A DNA stretch of 64,000 nt from Pseudonocardia abyssalis (GCF_019263705.2 NZ_JADQDK010000001.1:6138001-6202000), one strand, 5' to 3'; shown: positions 45,033-54,940, counted from the first letter of the stretch. Program-made: numbers and translations. Notes: generated from the letters alone by a model not told the origin.

Positions 45033-45573
45033 GGCGACAGTTCGTGGCCGGGCCGGTGGGCCCAACGATCAGCGATCGGTCTGCCCTGAGGGTCGGCAAA
45101 GTTACCAACGCGTTAAGTCTACCTGCTCGGACCTGCCCGGCGGACCAGCGCGACTGTCCGCTTCGGCACGTCGGGCGGCGGGAGAAGGCCCCGGAACGAG
45201 CAACAGGCCAGAGCGACGACGCTCTGAGCTGCTACTACGTGAGCCCCGACCCCGCCGTTCGGGGATCAACCCGGGACGGCTCCTGCCGGAACGGCCGCCG
45301 CGACCTGATCGTCGCCGCGCAGCCCGACCACGACCATCCGGTCGTCGTCTGCGCACCGGCTGTACGAGGGCACGGGGCAGGGCGACGCCCAGACCGTCAG
45401 GATCTTCCGGTCACGTGCGGACTGCCTGCGGTCGCGTCACCGGAGCGCAGCGCTCCCGAACAGAGCTCCGACCGGGGCCGGGGTCGTAGGCCCCTGAGGC
45501 CGGGCACTGACCCGGCCGCCAGCGCCCGCAGTTGCCCGCGCCGCCGGCGCGCGGCGCGGATGGTCGAGCGGCG
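45033..45573. other. Gene-free gap at the left island border
   Basis: 541 bp between the DUF1611 start and the deacetylase stop. It must hold the DUF1611 promoter near its left end and contains the left copy of the 42-bp island-end repeat (45195-45236). A plus-strand open frame across it has no family resemblance and overlaps the deacetylase, so it was not called. Confidence 0.6.
45195..45236. repeat. 42-bp direct repeat, left copy (possible attachment site)
   Basis: Matches 61511-61552 at 38 of 42 positions without gaps, both beginning AACGAG and ending CTGCTACT. The inner hairpin AGAGCG/CGCTCT is kept; the outer stem present in the right copy is broken here. The two copies bracket the catabolic genes. 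Confidence 0.75.
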
Positions 45574-46473
45574 TCATCGCATCCAACTCTGTGTGGTCAG
45601 GCCCGGGTCCTCGTCGAACATCCCAGGCCTGCCGCGTACCCACTCGGCTACCTCGCCGCACGGAGCACACCACAGTCGGGAGTCCGTCGAGATTCGTTCG
45701 ACGATCCTGCGCATCGCCGCGAGCCGGTCGGCGTCGTCGTGCAGGAACGGATGGAACAACAGGGACGCGTAACCACCCGACTCGATGACCTCGCCGATGC
45801 AGGCTTCCATGATCTCCTCGAACCCCTGGGGGTCGATGAGCCCGGGCGGACGGCCGTCCGCCTTGCGCATCTCCTCGAGCGGCTCGAAATAGCAGTAGGC
45901 GTCGATCCATCTCCACCGGAACGGTAGGAATACGTGGTCGTCGGCCGCGACCACGTGCTCTCCCGCCGGGGAGGTGTAGTCGATCCCGTGACCGGCGAGA
46001 AGTTCCCGGGTGCCGGTGTTCAGGCCGCCGCCCGGGGGTCGAAAGCCCCGGATGTTGATACCGAGCTCTCGGAAGCGTCGGACGGAGACGTCGAGCAGCT
46101 CCTCCTCGCGCTCCGGGTCGAGGGCGGCCCAGGCCTCGTGGCGGAAGCCGTGAAGGCCGATCTCGTGGCCGCGCGCGGCCACATCTTTGATCGTGTCGGG
46201 GTAGACGTCCGTGTTCCAGGCCTCGACGAAGTAGGTGACCTGCACGTTGTAGGACTGCAGGATCTCCAGCATGGGAGGCAAAGAACGGAAAACGGAGAAG
46301 TGGTTCCCGATGGGCATTCCGGACGGCCACAAGTTGGATTCGAGCTCGTAGGCCTCGCCCATGTTGTCCATCGTCACGCTGACCGCGGCCACGGCATCTC
46401 CGGGCCACCGCCGGCCGTCGGCGGCGGACGGGACATCGATCGGATCGTTCACGGCTGCTCTGCCTCTCGTCAT
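45574..46473 (-). CDS. Polysaccharide-deacetylase-fold hydrolase
   Basis: A 299-residue NodB-homology protein: the catalytic/metal Asp in SVTMDNMGEAYEL (near residue 35), the H-x3-H motif in GLHGFRHEAW and RPPGGGLNTG as the third motif. Besides sugar deacetylases the fold includes amidases such as allantoinase-like PuuE, and the absence of a signal peptide favours a cytoplasmic small-molecule amidase. ATG 46473 is the start used; GTG 46452 is possible. Two GGGATATC half-sites lie about 100 bp upstream. Confidence 0.82.
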   Translation of the reverse strand: MTRGRAAVNDPIDVPSAADGRRWPGDAVAAVSVTMDNMGEAYELESNLWPSGMPIGNHFSVFRSLPPMLEILQSYNVQVTYFVEAWNTDVYPDTIKDVAARGHEIGLHGFRHEAWAALDPEREEELLDVSVRRFRELGINIRGFRPPGGGLNTGTRELLAGHGIDYTSPAGEHVVAADDHVFLPFRWRWIDAYCYFEPLEEMRKADGRPPGLIDPQGFEEIMEACIGEVIESGGYASLLFHPFLHDDADRLAAMRRIVERISTDSRLWCAPCGEVAEWVRGRPGMFDEDPGLTTQSWMR

Positions 46474-46572
46474 CGCTACGAAAGCAACGGTCCTACCGGC
46501 TGTCGGCACGGCGCACGGATCTGCTCGAGGCGGATCCGGCTGAAACGACGCTAGTCCGCGAGGGACGGCTCG

Positions 46573-46602
46573 GATATCCCATACGTGGCTCGGCGATATC
46601 CC
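46573..46602 (-). promoter_or_regulatory. Paired GGGATATC half-sites upstream of the deacetylase
   Basis: On the plus strand GATATCCC occurs at 46573-46580 and 46595-46602, 22 bp apart in the same orientation. They precede the minus-strand deacetylase by about 100 bp. Similar pairs precede three other island genes. Confidence 0.55.
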
Positions 46603-46698
46603 CGTTGCGAAGCTCGGGCCCGGAGGGGTCGCCAGGGTGAGGGCCACCCGGACGCATCCATACCGTCCGGCTGGATCCGGGGCCGAGACACTGTCCAG

Positions 46699-47607
46699 CT
46701 AGCTCTGGGGCCGAAACGCGGCCCACGCCTTCAGGTCGAAGTTGTCGCCGTCTCGGATGACCTCGGCGGCATGGTGCCCGTCGAAGTGCGCAGGGACCAC
46801 CAGGACGTTCTCGTCGGCGGCCCACGAAAGGATCCTGCGCCGGGACCTGCGCGCCATGGCCGCGTCCTCGCAGAAGCAGCTGTTCCAGTCCGGACGCAGC
46901 ATCTGGACCGGGCTGTGCATGAGGTCCCCGACGAACACGGCGCGCTCACCCTCGGACTCCACCTTCACCACGGTGAGCCCGGGGGTGTGACCGGGTGCCA
47001 GCTCCAGGGTCAGGTTCGAGTCGATCTGCAGCGTGTCGCCCTCCCAGGCGTCGGCCAGCCCGGCCTGGTGCACCGGCAGCACGCTGTCCTCGAACATGTT
47101 GTGGTTGACCCACATGCCCAGCCGCTCGTGGCCGTTGAGTGGGTTCCAGAACTCGAAGTCCGCCTTCGAGAACAGGTACCGCGCGTTCGGGAAGGTAGGT
47201 ACCCATTCTCGGTCTCGCAGGACGGTGTTCCAGCCGACGTGGTCGACGTGGACATGTGTATTCACCACGACGTCCACGTCCTCGGGGCGGACGCCGGCGG
47301 CGGCCAGGCGCTCCATGAAGCCCGTCTGTAGGTGGCCGAACACCTGGAGGTACGGCCGCTCCTTGCCGTCGCCTGCACCGGTGTCGATGAGGATGGTGCG
47401 CCCTTCGCTACGCACTACGAACGTCTGCAGGCAGGCGCGGGCCATGCCGCTCTCGCGGTCCCAGAAGTCGGGGGTGAGCACGTCCGACCGCTCTTCCCAG
47501 AACTCCCGGTCGCTCTCCGGCACGAAGTCGGTGACGGGAGCGAAGAGTCCCTCCCACTCCATCACCCTGGTCACGCTCACGGCGCCGATCTCGATGGTCT
47601 CGTTCAC
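46699..47607 (-). CDS. Metallo-beta-lactamase-fold hydrolase
   Basis: A 302-residue MBL-fold protein: metal motif NTHVHVDHVGWN (HxHxDH, near residue 116), the next His in LAPGHTPGLTVV, the bridging Asp in VFVGDLMHSP and the last His in VPAHFDGHH. Similar to AttM/quorum-quenching lactonases and related ring-opening hydrolases; a lactone or lactam substrate would fit a catabolic cluster. GTG 47607 is preceded by GAGGAG. It is upstream of the deacetylase on the same strand. Confidence 0.87.
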   Translation of the reverse strand: MNETIEIGAVSVTRVMEWEGLFAPVTDFVPESDREFWEERSDVLTPDFWDRESGMARACLQTFVVRSEGRTILIDTGAGDGKERPYLQVFGHLQTGFMERLAAAGVRPEDVDVVVNTHVHVDHVGWNTVLRDREWVPTFPNARYLFSKADFEFWNPLNGHERLGMWVNHNMFEDSVLPVHQAGLADAWEGDTLQIDSNLTLELAPGHTPGLTVVKVESEGERAVFVGDLMHSPVQMLRPDWNSCFCEDAAMARRSRRRILSWAADENVLVVPAHFDGHHAAEVIRDGDNFDLKAWAAFRPQS

Positions 47608-48485
47608 GACTGCTCCTCGTTGATCCTGTCGTACTTGCTTCGATCGATGCCGTGCGTCGCATTACCGCGTCGGGCCATGGTCTCGGACAGGGAGATGGAA
47701 TCCACGGCGTTCACTGTTGCCGGCCGGCGTCCTGCAGCGGCGCCATCACGGACTCATCCGAGAAGGCGGCCTCCGCGACGCGACGTGGAAACCCATCGCG
47801 ACTCGAGCGCGATCTGACGGTGCGACCCCATCTGACGACGACGGGGTCTCCGCGGGACACGGCGACGCGGTGAACATCCGGTTCCGTTCAGTTGGGATCT
47901 CTCACCGCAGGCGGCGGAGCGGTGCCACCCACCGCCGACCGTGGCGAGATCTCGCGGGGCATGAGTTGATCGGGTTGTCGATGCGCCTGCCGAAAGTGCC
48001 TCAACGGTGATCAGAGAACTGATCGTCCCGATTGCTTCGTGGGAACCGGGCTGATCGTGCTGATTCTGACTTCCGCCGGCCTTGAGTGATGCCTGCGTCC
48101 CGGTAGTGCGTATCGGTCGGCCGCAGTCCCTGGGATTCGGGGCCCGTCGGGCCAACCGTCCCGCTGCGCGTCGATAGTCGAGGACGCGAAGCGGGACTGA
48201 GAGGTTTGTAGTGCGCCCCGGGTCCGGAGTCTATCCGCTTCAGGTAGGACAACGAGCCGATTCACGAAGGAGGCGGGCGGGCGCCCTCCGCCGCTGAGAA
48301 CAGGCGCGCCGGATGATCTGCGTCGCGAGCACGGACATCCCGCCTGTTCCTCGATCTCTGGCTGCGACAGTGAGATGAGCTCCGTGAGGCGGTTCGGGAA
48401 TCGGATCCGGGGCTGCGTCGCGGGGATATCGGTGGTCGAGTGCTCTCTCCTAATCTGCTGGCAGGCCTCGACACAAGGACGTGGG
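47608..48485. other. 878-bp gap between divergent island genes
   Basis: No recognisable gene. It must contain promoters for the MBL-fold gene (left) and the LLM monooxygenase (right). The base composition is less GC-rich than the flanking core genes. The right end holds the GGAT half-site pair at 48402-48428. A minus-strand open frame at 48011-48598 resembles no family and overlaps the monooxygenase. Confidence 0.6.
48402..48428 (+). promoter_or_regulatory. GGAT half-site pair upstream of the LLM monooxygenase
   Basis: CGGATC (48402-48407) and GGGATA (48423-48428) are 21 bp apart in the same orientation, the second 57 bp before the monooxygenase start. This is the weakest of the four pairs (one base differs from GGATA). 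Confidence 0.45.
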
Positions 48486-49616
48486 ATGACGACTTCGGCG
48501 GATACCCCTTTGACTGCTCGCGAGCAGATCCGGAAGGGCAACAAGTTCAAGCTCGGTCTATTCGGGCACAACGTGAGCAATGGTCTCTCCTTCACCACCG
48601 CGCCGACCAGCTACGAGATCACATGGCCGCACACCTCGGCGATCTCCAGGGCAGCCGACCAGGCGGGGATCGAGTTCCTCATCCCCGTCGCCCGGTGGCG
48701 CGGCATGGGTGGCAACACCGACCCGTTCTCGGAGTCGTTCGAGACCATGACCTGGGCGGCGGGGATCGCTGCGGAGACGAGCCACATCACGGTGGTCTCG
48801 ACGTTGCACCTCACCCTGGCCCACCCGGTCATGGCAGCCAAACAATGCGCGACCATCGACCACATCGCGAAGGGTCGCTATGCCTTCAACGCCGTGATGG
48901 GCTGGTTCGCCCCGGACATGGTGATGTTCGGCCAGGAGATGATGGACCACGACGACCGCTACCGGTACGGGGCCGAGTGGATGGGGCTGGTCAAGCGGAT
49001 CTGGACCTCGAAGGAGCCCTTCGACTTCGACGGCGAGTTCTTCCAGCTGCGCGAGGTGCAGTCGCTGCCGAAGCCCTTCCAGGGTCCCTACCCGCCGATC
49101 CTGAACGCCGGCGGCTCGCCTGCCGGCGTGGACTTCGCGGCGCGGGAGGCCGACTACAACTTCGCGATCGTGAACGACCTCGAGTCCGGTGCCCAGCACG
49201 TCGAGCGCGCCAAGAAGCTCGCTCGTGAGACGTACGACCGCGAGATCTCACCGCTCACCGACGGGTTTCTCGTGTGTCGGGAGACGGAGAAGGAGGCGCG
49301 AGCGGTGGTCGACCAGATGCTGGAGATGGCTGATCGCCCCGCCGCGGAGAACTTCCTGCGCGAGTTCGGCATCGGCAGCGGATCGCTCAGCGAGGAGATG
49401 CGCGAACTCGTCGACCGCGGCATCGTCGGCCTCGGTGGCCCGCAGTTCATCGGGACCCCCGACCAGGTCGCCGAGCAGCTCAAGGAGATCCACGACATCG
49501 GCGTCGAGGGCGTCGTGCTCGGGATGCTCGACTACCTCGAGGAGCTCCCGTACTTCGTCGAGCAGGTGCTTCCCCGCCTTGAGGAGATGGGCCTGAGGGA
49601 GCCGTTCACGCCCTGA
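48486..49616 (+). CDS. Two-component flavin-dependent LLM monooxygenase (RutA/PyrA-like)
   Basis: A 376-residue luciferase-fold oxygenase of the group containing SsuD and RutA: FKLGLFGHNVSNG, RWRGMGGNTDPFSESFETMTWAAGIA and YAFNAVMGWFAPDMVMFG. These use FMNH2 from a separate reductase; the reductase at 60567 and RibBA are in the same island. RutA relatives open amide-containing rings such as uracil, and PyrA acts on pyridine, so a nitrogen heterocycle or amide substrate is a reasonable guess. ATG 48486 has AAGGACG upstream. Probably the first gene of the 48.5-56.1 kb operon. Confidence 0.88.
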   Translation: MTTSADTPLTAREQIRKGNKFKLGLFGHNVSNGLSFTTAPTSYEITWPHTSAISRAADQAGIEFLIPVARWRGMGGNTDPFSESFETMTWAAGIAAETSHITVVSTLHLTLAHPVMAAKQCATIDHIAKGRYAFNAVMGWFAPDMVMFGQEMMDHDDRYRYGAEWMGLVKRIWTSKEPFDFDGEFFQLREVQSLPKPFQGPYPPILNAGGSPAGVDFAAREADYNFAIVNDLESGAQHVERAKKLARETYDREISPLTDGFLVCRETEKEARAVVDQMLEMADRPAAENFLREFGIGSGSLSEEMRELVDRGIVGLGGPQFIGTPDQVAEQLKEIHDIGVEGVVLGMLDYLEELPYFVEQVLPRLEEMGLREPFTP

Positions 49617-49735
49617 ACACCCACTGCCCAGTGCGCTGACGCCCGAGATCGATGCGCTGGACGACCAGGTCGCGGCCGGCGCCCACGCCGTTCACGCGTA
49701 GATCGATCACATCGAAGGATCAAAGGAGGCCGACC

Positions 49736-49831
49736 TTGTTCACCGACATCGGTCTACCGGTGAAGGGCACGGCACGCTCGGGGGAGTCCCGACGGCACAC
49801 CGCCCCGGAAGGCCGGATGGTGGTCCGATGA
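49736..49831 (+). CDS. Possible 31-residue leader ORF coupled to the FAH gene
   Basis: A TTG at 49736 lies 6 bp after a strong AAAGGAGG ribosome site and opens a 31-residue frame (FTDIGLPVKGTARSGESRR at its front). Its TGA overlaps the FAH gene ATG. No family is recognised. It may be a leader that couples translation, or the end of a decayed gene. Confidence 0.35.
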   Translation: MFTDIGLPVKGTARSGESRRHTAPEGRMVVR

Positions 49832-50673
49832 GGATCGCGAACGTGGGAGGACGGCTGCACCTGCAGGAGCGGGACGTTCTGATCGACGTCGCCGAGACCA
49901 GCGAAGGTCGTTTCAGTTCAGATCCGCAAGCCGTTTACGCCCGATGGGCCGAGTTCCGGGACTGGGCGGCGACACGGCCCGGCCCTGCATCGCTCCCGGC
50001 CACGCCGGTGGGTGTCGGTGCTCCCGTCCCGCGGCCTCGGCAGTGCCTGGCGGTTGGACTGAACTACGCCGACCACGCACAGGAGAGCGGGCTGGAACTC
50101 CCGGAGGAGCCGTTCGTCTTCCCGAAGTTCAGTTCGTGCATAGCGGATCCGGGCTCGCCGCTCGTCCTGCCGAACTCGACCATCGACTGGGAGGTCGAAC
50201 TGGTTGTGGTGATCGGTGCGGTCGCACGCGACGTTCCGGAAGCCGTGGCATGGGACCACGTGGCGGGCTTGACCATCGGACAGGACATCAGCGACCGGAC
50301 TCTGCAGTTCGCGGGGCCGGCACCACAGCAGTTCGGACTTGCCAAGTCACTGCGCGGCTTCGGTCCACTGGGTCCGTGGTTGGTGACTCCGGACGAGCTC
50401 GCCGACCCGGATGACCTCGAGATCACCTGCCTGCTCAACGGCGAGGTCGTCCAGCAGTCCAGCACGAAGCACCTCATCTTCGACGTCAGGCGAGTCGTTT
50501 CCTATCTGTCGCGGTACCTGACGTTGCACCCCGGAGACGTGATCTTCACGGGCACGCCGTCCGGTGTCGGGTTCGGCCGAGATCCGCAGGTCTATCTCCG
50601 TCCGGGAGACGAGCTGCTGAGCCGGATCGAGGGATTGGGCGAACTGCGGACGGCCGTCCGCGGGAACGAGTGA
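49828..50673 (+). CDS. Fumarylacetoacetate hydrolase (FAH) family protein
   Basis: A 281-residue FAH-fold hydrolase/isomerase: CLAVGLNYADHAQESG, FVFPKFSSC, then the metal-binding acidic residues in DWEVELVVVIG (E-x-E) and LTIGQDISDRTLQF. The C-terminal GDVIFTGTPSGVGFG is characteristic. Members hydrolyse C-C bonds of acylpyruvates, hydrate 2-oxopent-4-enoates or decarboxylate oxaloacetate. With a 2-oxoacid dehydrogenase downstream, production of a 2-oxo acid is plausible. Confidence 0.9.
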   Translation: MRIANVGGRLHLQERDVLIDVAETSEGRFSSDPQAVYARWAEFRDWAATRPGPASLPATPVGVGAPVPRPRQCLAVGLNYADHAQESGLELPEEPFVFPKFSSCIADPGSPLVLPNSTIDWEVELVVVIGAVARDVPEAVAWDHVAGLTIGQDISDRTLQFAGPAPQQFGLAKSLRGFGPLGPWLVTPDELADPDDLEITCLLNGEVVQQSSTKHLIFDVRRVVSYLSRYLTLHPGDVIFTGTPSGVGFGRDPQVYLRPGDELLSRIEGLGELRTAVRGNE

Positions 50674-50795
50674 GCGCCTCGCCCTCCTGCAGTGTGCGCC
50701 GGATCCGTCCGCGAGCACGTCTCCGAACCACTCGGTCTTGCCGCCCTACCCGTGTCCGTCGCACGGGACCTCGTAGCTACTCGCATGGAGATTCG

Positions 50796-52415
50796 ATGTC
50801 CGGACTCGATGTCCCTCTGACACCACTGCGCTTCATGGCGCGGGCAGCCGAGGTGCACCCCGACCGTGTGGCGGTCATCGACGGAGGACGTCGATGGACG
50901 TGGGCGGAGTTCCACCAGGAGGTGGCGGCGTTCGCCCGGGCTCTGCGAGAGAGCGGGATCGGACCAGGCGACCGTGTCGCCTTCCTGGGCAGCAACTCTG
51001 CCGAACTGTTGGCCGCTCACTTCGCCGTGCCGCTCGCCTGCGCGGTGCTGGTGTCCGTCAACACCCGGCTGAGCCCGTCCGAGGTCGCCTACATCTGCCG
51101 GCACTCGGCGGCGTCCCTGCTGATCGGCGACGGTGATCTCCTCGACGGGCTGGATCTGGGTCAGGCCTTCCCCACGATCCGCGAGGTCGTGGAGGTCCCG
51201 GACCAGAGTGGCGCATACCACTCCACAGCGAGCGCGGTCCGCTATTCCGACCTGCTGACCCGAGCGTCGGGCGCGGACTTCCCGTGGGAGGTGGACGACG
51301 AGACGCGGACCATCACCATCAACTACACGTCCGGTACGACCGGTCGGCCGAAGGGTGTGGAGTACAGCCACCGCGGCGCCTACCTCAACTCACTCGCCGA
51401 GGTCCAGCATCAGCGGCTCGTCGACGGCAGCCGCTACCTGTGGACCCTCCCGATGTTCCACTGCAACGGGTGGTGCACGACATGGGCGCTCGCGGCGGTG
51501 GCGGGGACCCACCTCTGTATCCGAGCGGTTCGCGGTGCCGAGGTCTGGTCACTCATCGATTCGGAGGCGGTGACCCACCTCGCCGGTGCGCCGGTGGTGC
51601 TGACCACCCTGGCCGATGCGCCACAGGCGCATCCGCTGGACCGCCCGCTGTCCGTGACGACGGCGGGGGCGCCCCCGAGCCCGACGATCATCGCACGGAT
51701 GCGGAAGCTGGGTGCCGAGGTCGTCCACGTCTACGGGCTGACCGAGACCTACGGCCCCTACTCGGTGGCCGAGGTCGGCGACGACTGGGCGACGCGTCCC
51801 GAGGAGGAGCAGGCCGAGCTGCTCGCCCGGCAAGGCGTCGGGATGCTCACCGCTGATCGCATGCGCGTGGTGCGCCGCGAGCGCGACGAGGCCGGTGGGC
51901 TGGTCGACGTCACCCCTGACGGCATCGAGATGGGCGAGATCGTGATGAGGGGCAACACGGTCATGAAGGGGTATCACCGAGACCCCGCCGCGACTGAGGA
52001 GGCGTTCGCCGGGGGGTGGTTCCACTCGGGCGACCTCGGCGTGATGTTCCCGGACGGCTACGTCAAGCTCCTCGACCGCGCCAAGGACATCGTCATCTCC
52101 GGTGGCGAGAACATCTCCACCCTGGAGGTCGAGCAAGCCCTGTCGAGCCATCCGGACGTGACCGACGTTGCGGTCATCGGCGTTCCGGATGAGAGGTGGG
52201 GCGAGAGCCCCAAGGCGTATGTGGTCCTCGCCGTGGGTGCGGAGACATCGTCGGAGGCGCTCATCGAGCACGTCCGGGGTCGGATCGCGCGGTACAAGGC
52301 CCCGCGCGAAGTGGAGATGGTCACCGAGCTGCCGCGGACCTCGACCGGGAAGGTGCGGAAGGGGGAGCTGCGCGCAACTGCCCGGGGGACGAGCCCGATG
52401 GCGGTTCAGGGCTGA
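50796..52415 (+). CDS. AMP-binding acyl-CoA synthetase
   Basis: A 539-residue ANL enzyme of the fatty-acid-CoA ligase type. Adenylation P-loop TINYTSGTTGRPKGVEYSHRG (near residue 172), VYGLTETYGPYSV, GGWFHSGDLGVMFPDGYVKLLDR, and C-terminal GGENIS and RTSTGKVRKGEL with the catalytic Lys. It activates a carboxylic acid to its CoA thioester; medium or aromatic acids are possible. GGAG lies 6-9 bp before ATG 50796. It follows the FAH gene by 122 bp on the same strand. Confidence 0.9.
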   Translation: MSGLDVPLTPLRFMARAAEVHPDRVAVIDGGRRWTWAEFHQEVAAFARALRESGIGPGDRVAFLGSNSAELLAAHFAVPLACAVLVSVNTRLSPSEVAYICRHSAASLLIGDGDLLDGLDLGQAFPTIREVVEVPDQSGAYHSTASAVRYSDLLTRASGADFPWEVDDETRTITINYTSGTTGRPKGVEYSHRGAYLNSLAEVQHQRLVDGSRYLWTLPMFHCNGWCTTWALAAVAGTHLCIRAVRGAEVWSLIDSEAVTHLAGAPVVLTTLADAPQAHPLDRPLSVTTAGAPPSPTIIARMRKLGAEVVHVYGLTETYGPYSVAEVGDDWATRPEEEQAELLARQGVGMLTADRMRVVRRERDEAGGLVDVTPDGIEMGEIVMRGNTVMKGYHRDPAATEEAFAGGWFHSGDLGVMFPDGYVKLLDRAKDIVISGGENISTLEVEQALSSHPDVTDVAVIGVPDERWGESPKAYVVLAVGAETSSEALIEHVRGRIARYKAPREVEMVTELPRTSTGKVRKGELRATARGTSPMAVQG

Positions 52416-52587
52416 CCGCCCGGCGTGCCCCCCGGGGCCGGGCTCGGCAGATCGCACACCACCGACCGAGGTCCCGGCGACCCTTCGCCGATCGACCGGT
52501 GCCGACGGGTCACACGCGCAATCCCGCGAGCGGCATTCACGAACTCTCCGGTCGTTACTTCACCTGGCTCTCCCGAGAGGAGCACTG

Positions 52588-54912
52588 ATGACGAACGTCA
52601 TTCCTGTCGAGCAGGACGCAGGTCGCCTCGTCGTGCTTGAGCAGATCGAGCAGCGCGTGCTGTGGCTCTCCACCGCGATCATCGATCACGCCAACCGTGT
52701 TCGGGCCAATCCGACCGGGCTCAAGGTCGGCGGGCACCAGGCGTCGTGCGCGTCGATGACCACGCTGATGACGACCCTGTTCTTCGAACACTTGCGCGCT
52801 GGGGACCGGGTGTCGGTCAAGCCCCATGCGTCACCGGTCCTGCACGCGATCAACTACCTACTCGGTGACCTCGACGAGGCCTACCTGACCACGCTGCGGT
52901 CCTTCGGCGGACTGCAGTCCTACCCGTCGCGGTCGAAGGACCCCGACACCGTCGACTACTCCACCGGCTCGGTCGGCATCGGTGCCACCGCACCGATCTG
53001 GGGCGCTCTGTCCCGCCGTTACGTCAACTCCCACCTCGGTGGCGCCGGCAGTGGTCGCCAGTACTCGCTCGTCGGTGACGCCGAACTGGACGAAGGCGCG
53101 GTGTGGGAGGCCATCCTCGACCCGATGGTCGGTGAGCTCGGTGAAGTCGTGTGGATCGTCGATCTCAATCGGCAGAGCCTGGACCGGGTCGTGCCGAACA
53201 TCGGAGCGACGCGCCTGCAGGGGATGTTCGAGGCCGCGGGCTGGCAGGTGCTCACCGTCAAGTACGGCCGCCTGCTCCACGAGCTCTTCGAGCGGCCCGG
53301 GGGGAACGACCTGCGCCGCAGGATCGACGAGATGGCCAACCCGGAGTATCAGCGGCTGCTGCGCTGCACCCCGGCACAGCTACGCGTGCGGTTGCCCGAC
53401 ACGCCCGTCCTGACCGAGCTCGTCGCCACGCTGGACGACGACACGCTCCACGCGGCCGTCCGCAACCTGGGCGGCCACGATCTGCGGGCCGTCGGCGACG
53501 TGCTGGGCGCGATCGACGACGCCCGCCCCACGGTCATCTTCGCCTACACCGTCAAAGGGCGAGGACTGGCCAGCGAGGGACACCCGCAGAACCACTCCTC
53601 ACTGCTGTCAGCCGAGCAGATCGCCGACCTCGCGCAGAGCTCCGGCATGTCGCTCGACGCACCGTGGCAGAGGTTCCCCGCCGACAGCGAGGCCGGCGAG
53701 GCCTGTGCTGCAGCCGCGGAGCGGCTGCGCAGGGACCAGATGTCACCCACCCCGGTCGGCGAGCTCCCCATCGACATCGGGCGCACCCCCTCGGGCACGG
53801 CCACCACGCAGGCAGCTCTGGGCCGGGCGTTGCTCGACCTGACCCGGTCCTCGCCCGAGGCCGCCAAGCGCGTCGTGACGCTGTGCCCGGACGTTTCGTC
53901 CTCGACGAACCTCGGGGGTTGGGTGAACAAGGTCGGCGTGTGGTCCCCCGATGAGCGACAGAACTGGTTCGAGGACGATCCGGAAACCATTCTGCACTGG
54001 CGGGAGAAGCCCACGGGCCAGCATCTGGAGCTGGGCATCGCCGAGGGCAACCTGGTCGGGTTGCTCGCCGAGCTCGGTGCCACCTGGAGTCGTTGGGGGC
54101 AGCCGCTGCTGCCGATCGGAGTGCTCTACGACCCGTTCGTCGAGCGGGCGTTGGAGCCGTGGTCGTACGGCATCTACGCCGGTGGGCAGTCGATCCTCGT
54201 CGGCACACCGTCGGGGGTCTCGCTGGCGCCCGAGGGCGGTGCGCACCAGTCGATCACCACACCGTCCGTCGGGCTGGAGCAGCCGGGCTGCATCACCTAC
54301 GAGCCCGCGTTCGCGATCGACACCGAATGGACACTGTTCGCCTCCCTGGCCCGCCTGGGCCGTCCGGACGGCAGCTCGGCGTACCTGCGTCTGTCCACCC
54401 GGCCGGTCGACCAGGCCCTGGCCGCGGTGCCGACCGACGCGGCGGCCCGCGAGCGGCGCCGCCGTCAGGTGGTGGCCGGCGCATACCCGATCCGACGCAG
54501 CCCGGAGCAGGCGCCCGCCGTGACCATCACCGTGATGGGTGCAGTGACCCCCGAGGCACTCGGCGCTGCGGAGCGGCTCGAGTCGCTCGGCACGGCCGTC
54601 GACGTGGTGTGCGTGACGAGCCCCGGACTCCTGTTCGATGCCGTGCAGGCCAGGTCCGGGCGCTCGGCCCGGTCCGCACATACGGACACCTGGGTCCTGG
54701 ACACCGCATTCCCCGCACGTCGGGCCGCCCCTCTGGTGACCGTGCTCGACGGTCACCCGCACACGCTGGCGTTCCTGGCCGGGATCAACTCTGTGCGCGC
54801 CACCCACCTCGGGGTCACCCGGTTCGGACAGTCCGGAGACCTCGAGTCCGTCTACCGCCACCACGGCCTCGACAGCGACGCCATCGTCGCGGCCGCCCTC
54901 GACCTTCTCTAG
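52588..54912 (+). CDS. AceE/MdeB-like thiamine-dependent 2-oxoacid dehydrogenase E1
   Basis: A 774-residue homodimeric-type E1 (transketolase-like). Substrate/TPP region GGHQASCASMTTLMTTLFFEHL, TPP-magnesium motif GDAELDEGAVWEAI ... DLNRQSLD (near 168-205), and the pyrimidine-domain LELGIAEGNLVGLLAELG. Shorter than AceE (about 890) and close to MdeB (2-oxobutyrate dehydrogenase) in layout. It decarboxylates a 2-oxo acid and passes the acyl group to the E2 encoded 28 bp downstream. ATG 52588 is preceded by GAGAGGAG. No E3 gene is nearby. Confidence 0.88.
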   Translation: MTNVIPVEQDAGRLVVLEQIEQRVLWLSTAIIDHANRVRANPTGLKVGGHQASCASMTTLMTTLFFEHLRAGDRVSVKPHASPVLHAINYLLGDLDEAYLTTLRSFGGLQSYPSRSKDPDTVDYSTGSVGIGATAPIWGALSRRYVNSHLGGAGSGRQYSLVGDAELDEGAVWEAILDPMVGELGEVVWIVDLNRQSLDRVVPNIGATRLQGMFEAAGWQVLTVKYGRLLHELFERPGGNDLRRRIDEMANPEYQRLLRCTPAQLRVRLPDTPVLTELVATLDDDTLHAAVRNLGGHDLRAVGDVLGAIDDARPTVIFAYTVKGRGLASEGHPQNHSSLLSAEQIADLAQSSGMSLDAPWQRFPADSEAGEACAAAAERLRRDQMSPTPVGELPIDIGRTPSGTATTQAALGRALLDLTRSSPEAAKRVVTLCPDVSSSTNLGGWVNKVGVWSPDERQNWFEDDPETILHWREKPTGQHLELGIAEGNLVGLLAELGATWSRWGQPLLPIGVLYDPFVERALEPWSYGIYAGGQSILVGTPSGVSLAPEGGAHQSITTPSVGLEQPGCITYEPAFAIDTEWTLFASLARLGRPDGSSAYLRLSTRPVDQALAAVPTDAAARERRRRQVVAGAYPIRRSPEQAPAVTITVMGAVTPEALGAAERLESLGTAVDVVCVTSPGLLFDAVQARSGRSARSAHTDTWVLDTAFPARRAAPLVTVLDGHPHTLAFLAGINSVRATHLGVTRFGQSGDLESVYRHHGLDSDAIVAAALDLL

Positions 54913-54940
54913 CCCCGTCACGCAAGGAGCTCTTGCCGTC

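Noticed and set aside
45195..45320. tRNA-Lys fragment beside the left 42-bp repeat
   Set aside because: I looked for a duplicated tRNA 3' end; a weak T-arm-like stretch exists, but acceptor and T-loop do not match, so only the terminator segment is duplicated.
45044..45772. Plus-strand frame across the left island border
   Set aside because: No recognisable family, overlaps the deacetylase antisense, and runs through the 42-bp repeat.
48011..48598. Minus-strand frame in the 878-bp gap
   Set aside because: Overlaps the start of the LLM monooxygenase, has no ribosome site and no family resemblance.
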